DNA from: CAYFFZ01 sp049976505
GTDB taxonomy: Archaea > Thermoproteota > Nitrososphaeria > Conexivisphaerales > UBA164
Assembly: GCA_049976505.1 (NCBI GenBank)
Contig: JBMFIC010000013.1
Span: 1-31,844, forward strand
DNA length: 31,844 nt
Reading direction: 5' to 3'
This document shows, piece after piece, positions 15,146 through 21,857 of this stretch. A program made the position numbers and the translations under genes. The notes beneath the pieces were generated by a model. It was not told where the DNA came from, made no database searches, and worked only from the letters and a program-made list of their open reading frames with translations. Numbering within the stretch: position 1 is the stretch's first letter; every line of letters starts with the position of its first letter.

Positions 15146-16336
15146 TCAGGCGTTTGAGTTCACCTCCCTGTAAACCAGCGTCTGCAGAGCGAACAGGTTT
15201 ATGAAGCCAACCGCCTGTTTCTGGTCGAACGTGGACGTTGAAGCGTACGTTGAAAGCTCGTTCTTGTATAGGGATCTGCTTGACTTCCTTCCGACCACCC
15301 TCAATCCTCCCTTGTATAGCTTGAGCTTCACAGAGCCCTCCACGGACTTCTGTGTCTCATTGATGAACGCCTCGAGCGCCTCCCTGAGAGGATCAGCCCA
15401 CAGCCCATCATATATCATGTAGGACCACTGCTCCTCTATAAGGCCCTTGAACCTCAGTACGCTCTTGGGGAGGGTGAGCTTTTCAATGTCTCTGTGGGCC
15501 TCTATGAGGATCGTTGCTGCAGGGACTTCATAAACCTCCCTGGACTTGATCCCAACCACCCTGTCCTCAATGTGGTCCACCCTTCCTACGCCGTTCCTAC
15601 CGCCAACGATGTTAAGATGCTTTATCAGATCCACCAGGTTCATTCTATCTCCATTTAAGCTCACGGGAACTCCGTTTTCAAAATATATCTCGACGTACTC
15701 GGGTTTGTCCGGGGCCTTCTCTGGGCTTACAGTCCATGCAAAGGCCTCCTCCGGCGGCTCAACCCATGGATCTTCAAGCCTTCCGCTCTCTATGGACCTT
15801 CCCCAGAGGTTCTCGTCAATGCTGAACTCCCCCCTTGAGGGCTTGTAGGGAATTCCCTTGCTGATCAGGTACTTTAGCTCCTCGTCCCTGCTCATGTTCC
15901 ACTCCCTCACAGGTGCTATTACCTTTACCTGTGGGTAGAGCGCCTTTATTGTCACGTCAAACCTAACCTGGTCGTTGCCCTTTCCCGTGCTTCCATGAGC
16001 CACCGAGTCTGCATTCTCCCTAAGGGCTATCTCCACGACCTTTTTCGCTATTAGAGGTCTTGCAAGGGACGTGCTCAGGGGGTATTTTCCCTCGTACATG
16101 GCGTTGGCCTTTATTGCCATGGCTATGTAATCTTTGGCGAATTCCTCCTTGGCATCAACGAAGTAGTGCTTCGAAGAGCCAGCCATGTAGGCTCTCTCCT
16201 CGATTTCCTTAAAGTCCTCCTGTTGGCCTACGTCAACGGTTACCGTGACAACTTCATTTCCATACTTTTCCTTTATCCATGCTATGCATGTTGTGGTGTC
16301 CAGTCCACCCGAGTAGGCTAGAACCGTTTTTCCCAT
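15146..16336 (-). CDS. argG: Argininosuccinate synthase
   Basis: A 396-aa ATP-dependent ligase joining citrulline and aspartate. The PP-loop LAYSGGLDTTT is at residues 6-16, followed by HGSTGKGNDQVRF, EFSIDENLWGRS and the C-terminal YVSxx-like FxQKQAVGFINL region. The length is typical. It is the first gene of the arginine block. The ATG lies about 27 bp from an AT-rich TATA element shared with the divergent ACT-domain regulator, so its mRNA is probably leaderless. Carbamoyl-phosphate synthase and ornithine carbamoyltransferase, needed to supply citrulline, are outside the window. Confidence 0.95.
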   Translation of the reverse strand: MGKTVLAYSGGLDTTTCIAWIKEKYGNEVVTVTVDVGQQEDFKEIEERAYMAGSSKHYFVDAKEEFAKDYIAMAIKANAMYEGKYPLSTSLARPLIAKKVVEIALRENADSVAHGSTGKGNDQVRFDVTIKALYPQVKVIAPVREWNMSRDEELKYLISKGIPYKPSRGEFSIDENLWGRSIESGRLEDPWVEPPEEAFAWTVSPEKAPDKPEYVEIYFENGVPVSLNGDRMNLVDLIKHLNIVGGRNGVGRVDHIEDRVVGIKSREVYEVPAATILIEAHRDIEKLTLPKSVLRFKGLIEEQWSYMIYDGLWADPLREALEAFINETQKSVEGSVKLKLYKGGLRVVGRKSSRSLYKNELSTYASTSTFDQKQAVGFINLFALQTLVYREVNSNA

Positions 16337-16390
16337 ACCAAACTACCAAAATGGCAAAGTTTTTATATTTTTTGGTTATATTTTGTAAAT
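16337..16390. promoter_or_regulatory. Shared divergent promoter of argG and the ACT-domain regulator
   Basis: The 54-bp gap contains one TATA-like run, TTTTTATATTTTTT (16360-16373), about 25 bp from both ATGs, so one element can be read in both directions. AAAATGGCAAAG occurs at 16348-16359. Related copies AAATGGCCAA and AAATGGTCAA lie in tandem at 16401-16420, inside the first codons of the regulator. These could be operator sites. Confidence 0.55.
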
Positions 16391-17080
16391 ATGGGTAAAA
16401 AAATGGCCAAAAATGGTCAATCCATTACAAAACTGGTCCATGATGTCGTGGCCTCCAACGCAGCATACGAGCATGCAATTGTAATGGGATACGCTAACCT
16501 AAGCGCACTTTCAAGGATAATACAGCAGAGGCTCAGGAGCGCGGGACAACACGCATCCGTAGAGGCCATACACTCGGCGCTGAAGAGGTACAGATCGATG
16601 AAAAGAGTAGAGGAGGTCGGGGCCTACAGAGTCCTGTCGAGGAGCAGCGTGACGGTCATGACCGATGTCATAAAGGCTGTCTTCAGGAGCGAAAAGGCCG
16701 AAGAGATACTTGAAAAGGGGATGCTGATCTCGGAGAAGCTCATCCACATTTCCAAGACATCGAACGCGCTGACGCTTGTCGTCAACGGCATGAGCAAGCA
16801 GGAGGTGCTGAGCGCCTTTTCAAAGTATAGGAACGAGGTGCTTGAGCTGAAGGACGGTCTGACGCTTATAATAATTCACAGCCCCGAGGAGATACTCAGG
16901 ACGCCAGGCTGTGTTGAGATGATATATAGGGCCATAAGCTCGGCCGGAATAAACATAGAGGACACGTCCAGCACGTACACTGACACCTTAATAGTGGTAA
17001 AGGACACAGACGCCTCTAAGGCGTTTGAAGAAATAAACCTGTTAATTAATTTTTCAAAAAATAGAGTGAGGGAGAGCTAG
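16391..17080 (+). CDS. ACT-domain regulator with N-terminal HTH-like region (COG2150-like)
   Basis: A 229-aa protein. The N-terminal third contains GYANLSALSRIIQQRLR and EAIHSALKRYRS, the pattern of the archaeal winged-helix region seen in proteins annotated as predicted regulators of amino acid metabolism with an ACT domain. The C-terminal half has two ACT-like stretches, one around ISKTSNALTLVVNG and one around ISSAGINIEDTSSTYTDTLIVV, which suit binding of a small amino acid. It is transcribed divergently from argG with a shared TATA region, so it may sense arginine or lysine and control the cluster and itself. That role is inference from position. The gene ends 2 nt from the convergent thermosome gene. 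Confidence 0.7.
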   Translation: MGKKMAKNGQSITKLVHDVVASNAAYEHAIVMGYANLSALSRIIQQRLRSAGQHASVEAIHSALKRYRSMKRVEEVGAYRVLSRSSVTVMTDVIKAVFRSEKAEEILEKGMLISEKLIHISKTSNALTLVVNGMSKQEVLSAFSKYRNEVLELKDGLTLIIIHSPEEILRTPGCVEMIYRAISSAGINIEDTSSTYTDTLIVVKDTDASKAFEEINLLINFSKNRVRES

Positions 17081-17082
17081 CC

Positions 17083-18750
17083 TTACTCAGGAAGGCTTGG
17101 GGTCTTGCTTTCCTCGCCTTCCTCGCCCTTCTTCTCCCCTTCCTTTCCTCCACTTGGAGGCTTCGTAAGCTTTGCTGCTATCACGTCGTCTATCCTCAGT
17201 ATCATTGTAGCTGCTTCAGTGGCTGCCTTGACCACCTGTTCCTTAACGCTTACCGGCTCGAAGACTCCCAGTTTTGACATGTCCTCGACTTTGTTTGAGT
17301 ACGCGTCAACTCCGTGCCATATGTTGCCCTTTGAATGTGCAGCTCTGAGCTGAACCTGAACGTCCAGCGGATCCATGCCCGCGTTCTCAGCAAGCGTCAG
17401 AGGAATTGCCGCCTCAAGCGCATCCGCAAAGGCCAGTGCAGCTAGCTGCTCCCTTCCTGATAGCTTCTTGGCCTCCTCCCTGATGTACTGGGCCATCTCC
17501 TCCTCAGGGGCCCCTCCTCCAGCAACTATCATTGGCTTCTCAAGCACGTCCTTTACAACCATTATGGCATCGTGTATTGACCTTTCAGCCTCGTCAACAA
17601 CCCTCTGGCTTCCACCTCTTATCAGTATGCTGACCGCCTTGGGGTTCTTGCAGCCCTCAACAAACACCCACTTGTCCTCCTCAACCTTTCTCTCCTCTAC
17701 GAGCTCCGCGTATCCTAGGTCATTGGGGGTAAGGTCCTCTATGTTAGTTACTATTCTGCCTCCTGTAGCCTTTGCAAGCCTTCCCATGTCGCTCTCCTTA
17801 ACCCTTCTTACCGCGAGTATTCCGGCCTTTGCCAGGTAGTGCTGGGCAAGGTCGTCTATGCCCTTCTGGCAGAACACCACGTTAGCTCCAACCGACTTTA
17901 TCTTGTCCACCATCTGCTTCAGCATCGTTGCCTCCTGATCTAGGAACGCCTTCATCTTGGATGGATCGCTTATCCTTATCTCGGCGCTGTACTCGGTCTT
18001 CTCGATCTCCAGCGGAGCATTCAGAAGCGCTATCTTCGCGTTCTTGACTACCTTTGGCATTCCGCTGTGAACCACTTCCTTGTCAACTATAATTCCCTTC
18101 ACGAGCACGGAGTCAGCAAGAGATCCTCCCTGCTTCTTGAGAACTGAGATGTTGTCCACATCCACCTTATAGGTTCCGTCCTCCCTTTTCTCAGCCACCT
18201 GGAATACTGCATCTATGACGAGGTTGGCTATGTAGTCAGCCTCCTCAGCTACGATCTTGGATCTCATGCTTGTCTTTGCGAGCTTCAGAAGCCACTCCTT
18301 GTCCTCTGGAGAGATCTTGATCGCTATCTGGTAGAGCCTTTCAATGGCCTTCTTTGAAGCGTACTGATAGCCCTCAACTATGTTGGTTGGATGAATGTCC
18401 TTGTCCAGGAGCTTTCTGGCTTCATCGAGAAGCTTGCCAGCAAGTATAACCGCTGAAGTTGTGCCGTCCCCTACTTCAGCGTCTGTGGCCTTTGCTATCT
18501 CTACCAGAATCTTTGCTGCTGGGTGCTGGACGTCGAGCTGCTTCAGCATTGTAGCGCCATCATTGGTTATTGTAACATCCCCCAAAGTGTCAACAAGCAT
18601 CTTGTCCATGCCTCTTGGTCCTAGGGAGGTCTTTATGATTTCAGTTATTACTAGCGCTGCCTGGATGTTGTTTCTGATGGCCTCGTACCCTTTTGTCTCC
18701 GTTGTCCCCTCCTTTAATACCAGAATTGGACCGTAAGGAACCTGAGCCAT
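17083..18750 (-). CDS. thsA: Thermosome (group II chaperonin) subunit
   Basis: A 555-aa TCP-1/Cpn60 family protein that would fold proteins in a double-ring ATPase complex. The nucleotide site is intact: GPRGMDK at 44-50, NDGAT at 63-67 and GDGTTS at 94-99, with the distal VAGGGAPEEE segment around residue 410. The C-terminal tail is lysine/glutamate-rich (GKEGEKKGEEGEE) and lacks the Gly-Met repeats of many thermosomes. A TATA box (CCTATATAAG) is about 26 bp before the ATG. Only one subunit gene is in the window; other paralogues may lie elsewhere. Confidence 0.95.
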   Translation of the reverse strand: MAQVPYGPILVLKEGTTETKGYEAIRNNIQAALVITEIIKTSLGPRGMDKMLVDTLGDVTITNDGATMLKQLDVQHPAAKILVEIAKATDAEVGDGTTSAVILAGKLLDEARKLLDKDIHPTNIVEGYQYASKKAIERLYQIAIKISPEDKEWLLKLAKTSMRSKIVAEEADYIANLVIDAVFQVAEKREDGTYKVDVDNISVLKKQGGSLADSVLVKGIIVDKEVVHSGMPKVVKNAKIALLNAPLEIEKTEYSAEIRISDPSKMKAFLDQEATMLKQMVDKIKSVGANVVFCQKGIDDLAQHYLAKAGILAVRRVKESDMGRLAKATGGRIVTNIEDLTPNDLGYAELVEERKVEEDKWVFVEGCKNPKAVSILIRGGSQRVVDEAERSIHDAIMVVKDVLEKPMIVAGGGAPEEEMAQYIREEAKKLSGREQLAALAFADALEAAIPLTLAENAGMDPLDVQVQLRAAHSKGNIWHGVDAYSNKVEDMSKLGVFEPVSVKEQVVKAATEAATMILRIDDVIAAKLTKPPSGGKEGEKKGEEGEESKTPSLPE

Positions 18751-18827
18751 ACTAAATCACCTTCCTTTAGCTTATATAGGCATGCAATTTAAAAACTTTA
18801 CCAAATCTTTGCCGAAAACGGGCGAAC

Positions 18828-19499
18828 TTAGCCAAGAAGAAGCCTCTCAAGCTCATATATGACCCTGCAGGCGACTGCGTCAGCATCCAAGACCTCCCTT
18901 GCAACTGATATCTTCGAGGACATTAAGTATGCGGTCTCATCAGAAAAGCTTCCTGCGGGGAATCCGCCTATTATAAATGCGCCGGCATCGTAGACCCTCC
19001 TGGCTGCGGTCTCGAAAGTGACCAGCTCGCCTCCCACTTCGAACCCAACAGCGCTTTCATGTCCTGCCTCCTTGAGCACGTCCTTAACCTTCCCCTTTCT
19101 GAGCTCAAGAAGCACGTTCCCACGCCCATCATCTATAACCTTCTTCCTGAAGAGATCAACCATTAGGCCTTCAAACCTGAAATAGGCCTTTGGAGGCCTC
19201 ACGCCTTTTCCAACCTTAATTATGTTGTCGTCGTACGTGTGAATGTAGAAGTCCAGCAGGCCCTTCCTGTAGAGCTGCGAGGAAGTAACGTCGAGGAGAA
19301 CGTGGTACACGATGTCAGGTCTGCCCCGCTTTTCTCTGTCCTTAAGCCCGTTCATTGCCCAGTAATGTAGTGACTTGTCAAGAAGGCATTCCTCAGGCCT
19401 CTTGCCGAACTTCCTGCATGACTTTAACACTCGCGGATCCTTTCTCAGGGGCTCGGGGATGAGCTCAAGCGCTGATTCCGCCAGCACGAATGTAATCAA
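18828..19499 (-). CDS. nep1: Nep1/Emg1 16S rRNA pseudouridine-N1 methyltransferase
   Basis: A 223-aa SPOUT methyltransferase. Family landmarks are LLDKSLHYWAM, REKRGRPDI, the YIHTYDDNIIKV stretch, RPPKAYFRFEGL and the knot glycines in FIIGGFPAGSF. Nep1 methylates a pseudouridine in helix 35 of 16S rRNA and assists small-subunit assembly. The start is TTG at 19499, only 2 nt after the metE stop, so it is the third gene of a metE operon. That link between methionine synthesis and a SAM-dependent enzyme is a plausible metabolic pairing but could be chance. Confidence 0.9.
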   Translation of the reverse strand: MITFVLAESALELIPEPLRKDPRVLKSCRKFGKRPEECLLDKSLHYWAMNGLKDREKRGRPDIVYHVLLDVTSSQLYRKGLLDFYIHTYDDNIIKVGKGVRPPKAYFRFEGLMVDLFRKKVIDDGRGNVLLELRKGKVKDVLKEAGHESAVGFEVGGELVTFETAARRVYDAGAFIIGGFPAGSFSDETAYLMSSKISVAREVLDADAVACRVIYELERLLLG

Positions 19500-19501
19500 C
19501 T

Positions 19502-20506
19502 TTACCTGAGCGCTCTTTCTGCCAGCCTGACCCCTTCGATCATGTTCCTGAGCTTAGCAAAAGCGACGTTTCTCTTTCTGGTCCTGAGCCCGCAGTCAGG
19601 GTTCACATATATCCTCGATGGGTCTCCTATAACCTTTACAGCATAAAGGATCCTGTCACGTACCAGCTCTGGGGGCTCAATGAAGTCCGAGTGAACGTCT
19701 AGGACGCCCAGCCCTATCTCCTTATTTCCGGCGTATTCCCTGAACTGCTTGAGGGCTCTGTAGCCCGGCCTTGAGCTGTCGTCGGTTCCAAGCTCGAGCC
19801 TATCCCTGTTGGCAAACTCCAAGGCAAAGTGAACTGCTTTAAGATCGGGAATGCGCGGCATTAGGCTGGCGTACTCATCTCCGCTGTAACAGATGTGGGT
19901 GTTTATCTTGGCGCTCAGACCCTTAACCTGCTCATTAAAGACCCTGACGAACATTTCCATTTCAGATGGATGAGTTGTTGCTGCCGGCTCATCTATCTGA
20001 ACAACTGTCATTCCTGCGTCCTGAAGCTCCCTCAGCAACCTGTTTATGATCTTCTTGGCCAGATTCATTGCGAGATCCTCCCTTGAGCTGTAAACCTCAT
20101 TATACGACCAGTCCATCAGAGTATATGCGCCAGTGACTGGGATCTTGGGGATCTTAACGGCGTTCTGTTTAACGAAAAGGAACTCCTCCATGTGATAGTT
20201 CCTGACGTACTCCACCCTATCAATGACCCTAGCCTTTCTGTAGTACTTGTTGTCCCACGATCTAACCCTTCCGACGAACTCAAAACCATGTATGTTCTTG
20301 ACAGGCAGCTCGTACATCTCAACCCTTCTAACTTCTCCATCGTACACGTAGTCCAGTCCGATGTGCTCCAGCATCTTTATGTTCAGGAAGGCCGCTTCGT
20401 CCAGCGCCTGCTTCTTTTCCTCCTCATCGTTACTGCTTCTCAGGAACTCTAGAAGCCACGAGGGCTTCTTCAGGCTTCCTATCTCCTGAGTTTTGAAGAT
20501 GCTCAT
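19502..20506 (-). CDS. metE: Cobalamin-independent methionine synthase, catalytic (MetE C-terminal type)
   Basis: A 334-aa protein equal to the C-terminal barrel of bacterial MetE. TQEIGSLKKP opens the domain, the zinc ligands are H204 and C206 (THICYSG) and C305 (NPDCGLRT), and VQIDEPA supplies substrate contacts. It would transfer a methyl group to homocysteine. Archaeal core MetE enzymes use methylcobalamin or a corrinoid protein rather than methyltetrahydrofolate in some lineages, so the donor is uncertain. Its ATG overlaps the stop of the MetE-N-like gene (20503-20506) and nep1 follows by 2 nt. Confidence 0.88.
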   Translation of the reverse strand: MSIFKTQEIGSLKKPSWLLEFLRSSNDEEEKKQALDEAAFLNIKMLEHIGLDYVYDGEVRRVEMYELPVKNIHGFEFVGRVRSWDNKYYRKARVIDRVEYVRNYHMEEFLFVKQNAVKIPKIPVTGAYTLMDWSYNEVYSSREDLAMNLAKKIINRLLRELQDAGMTVVQIDEPAATTHPSEMEMFVRVFNEQVKGLSAKINTHICYSGDEYASLMPRIPDLKAVHFALEFANRDRLELGTDDSSRPGYRALKQFREYAGNKEIGLGVLDVHSDFIEPPELVRDRILYAVKVIGDPSRIYVNPDCGLRTRKRNVAFAKLRNMIEGVRLAERALR

Positions 20507-21408
20507 GGCGTCACACCTGAGAGCTCGGCTAGAAGGTCAACCTTTTTAAGGGCGAACTTCTGTGGAAGGAACTCAAGGTCCACGTTGTTCGAGACCATGG
20601 GGTTTACGTCTTTGAAGATGCTTAAAAGCCTAGTTATGTCGTCAATCCTCTCCATCTTCGTGTTTGTCCCGTCCACAGCTCCAAGAACCAGGAGCTTGTT
20701 CTTCATCCTTGCAGATGCTTTTCTTATCTCTTCTTCCCCATAGACGTACATGTCAAACCCTAGCCCGTCAACGCCAGAGCTTACAATCAGATCAACCGAA
20801 TCCATTGATTTGAAGAAGTAGAAATGTAGAACGACATTCCCCATGAACTCGTCCTTGATCGATCGAATTGCTTCCTTTATTTCATCAGAGGCCTGCAGAT
20901 GCTCGCACGCCCCATAGGAGGGACCCCTCAGAACAAGGTACCTGTAGCCGGCATCCCGAAGGACGCCAGATGCCTCCGCCAGCAGATCCCCGAGCTCCTT
21001 TATCAGCGCCCTCCTGTCCGAGCCTCTTTCGTCCCTAGAAAGACACGCAAAAGTAAAAGGGTCTGGCAAGGAGATGAGGTTGGTGCCTTTCATCAGGAAG
21101 AGCTTGAATTTCTCCTCGTTCAAGCGGGGCCTCGAGCTTATCACGGGCACCTTGTAGAACGTGTTGGTTTCAAAATACCTGTTTAGCCCGTTGACCTTGA
21201 TGCCCTCCGATGAAAGGGCTATAGGCCTGAAAATGTCCTCCCATGTCATCTGAGGGTCGCTTATTATCTTAAAGCCCTTCTCTATCTGATAATTGACTAT
21301 GGTTTCGGCCTCCTTCCTGAGATCCTCAAAGTAATCCTCCTTGCTTCTCGTAATGTCTATCAGCTTCTCAGACCTCGGAAATATTCCGAAGAAATAGGAC
21401 CCGCTCAA
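20503..21408 (-). CDS. MetE-like barrel protein (N-terminal partner of split MetE)
   Basis: A 301-aa protein related to the methionine synthase fold. FFGIFPRSEKLIDITR, KGFKIISDPQMTWEDIFRPI and the LPDPFTFACLS stretch correspond to MetE-family barrel strands, but I see no H-x-C plus D-C zinc set like that in the downstream gene. Together the two genes mimic the two-barrel bacterial MetE as separate polypeptides, an arrangement known in several archaea. It probably supports methyl-donor binding or complex formation; that is inference. The start is TTG at 21408, with GTTATAAAA about 25 bp upstream, so it heads the operon metE-N/metE-C/nep1. Confidence 0.75.
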   Translation of the reverse strand: MSGSYFFGIFPRSEKLIDITRSKEDYFEDLRKEAETIVNYQIEKGFKIISDPQMTWEDIFRPIALSSEGIKVNGLNRYFETNTFYKVPVISSRPRLNEEKFKLFLMKGTNLISLPDPFTFACLSRDERGSDRRALIKELGDLLAEASGVLRDAGYRYLVLRGPSYGACEHLQASDEIKEAIRSIKDEFMGNVVLHFYFFKSMDSVDLIVSSGVDGLGFDMYVYGEEEIRKASARMKNKLLVLGAVDGTNTKMERIDDITRLLSIFKDVNPMVSNNVDLEFLPQKFALKKVDLLAELSGVTP

Positions 21409-21517
21409 TAGATAAGCTATCTTTAGGGAGTTTTATAACTTTTGCACTGAGGGCTAAAAAGCAGAAAACGAAACTGCTCCACGCATCCTTTATAAGATCC
21501 CTCGACAACTTTTTCAC
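21409..21517. promoter_or_regulatory. Divergent promoters of the metE operon and the 112-aa gene
   Basis: On the minus strand GTTATAAAA (about 21428-21436) lies about 25 bp from the TTG start at 21408. On the plus strand CTTTATAAG (21489-21497) lies about 25 bp before the ATG at 21518. Both genes look leaderless. No further motif was seen between them. Confidence 0.55.
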
Positions 21518-21856
21518 ATGGCACAGGAACAGCCGAAAGATGTTAGAACGTTTGTGCTTAAGCAGGAAATTTACGGCTTCTTCAAGTCGAAGAAGAGCAC
21601 GTCGTTCGAGAACAGGTTGAAGAGCGCTATACTTCAGGAGCTGAGCGGGGAGCTTTCAGGTAAAGACTACAGGGTGCTCCAGGGAAACAAGGTTCTTGAT
21701 CCGAAGACTGGCAACTTTATAATTAATTATGATATTGTTGTGCAGGGAAAGAAGGCCATAACTGCCTCTGCCCACGGAAAGGCGGCAATAGTCAACAGGA
21801 ACGGAAAGCCTTACATCAAGTCTCAGAAGGTATATGTGAGCTTATTCTATTTCTAG
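21518..21856 (+). CDS. Conserved-looking 112-aa protein of unknown function
   Basis: I do not recognise a family. The protein is basic and soluble, with an N-terminal helical part (EIYGFFKSKKSTSFENRLKS) and a beta-rich C-terminal half (FIINYDIVVQGKKAITASAH... YIKSQKVYVSLFYF). There is no signal peptide, membrane segment or cysteine. A strong TATA box about 25 bp upstream, lysine-rich composition and normal codon use suggest a genuinely expressed protein. It converges with the DP2-like gene, with one base between stop codons, and is divergent from the metE operon, so context gives no functional link. A small nucleic-acid-binding role would fit the charge but is a guess. Confidence 0.65.
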   Translation: MAQEQPKDVRTFVLKQEIYGFFKSKKSTSFENRLKSAILQELSGELSGKDYRVLQGNKVLDPKTGNFIINYDIVVQGKKAITASAHGKAAIVNRNGKPYIKSQKVYVSLFYF

Positions 21857-21857
21857 A

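Noticed and set aside
18751..18770. GGAAGGTGAT as a Shine-Dalgarno site for the thermosome gene
   Set aside because: The TATA box places the transcript start at or just before the ATG, so this sequence would not be in the mRNA; it remains uncertain.
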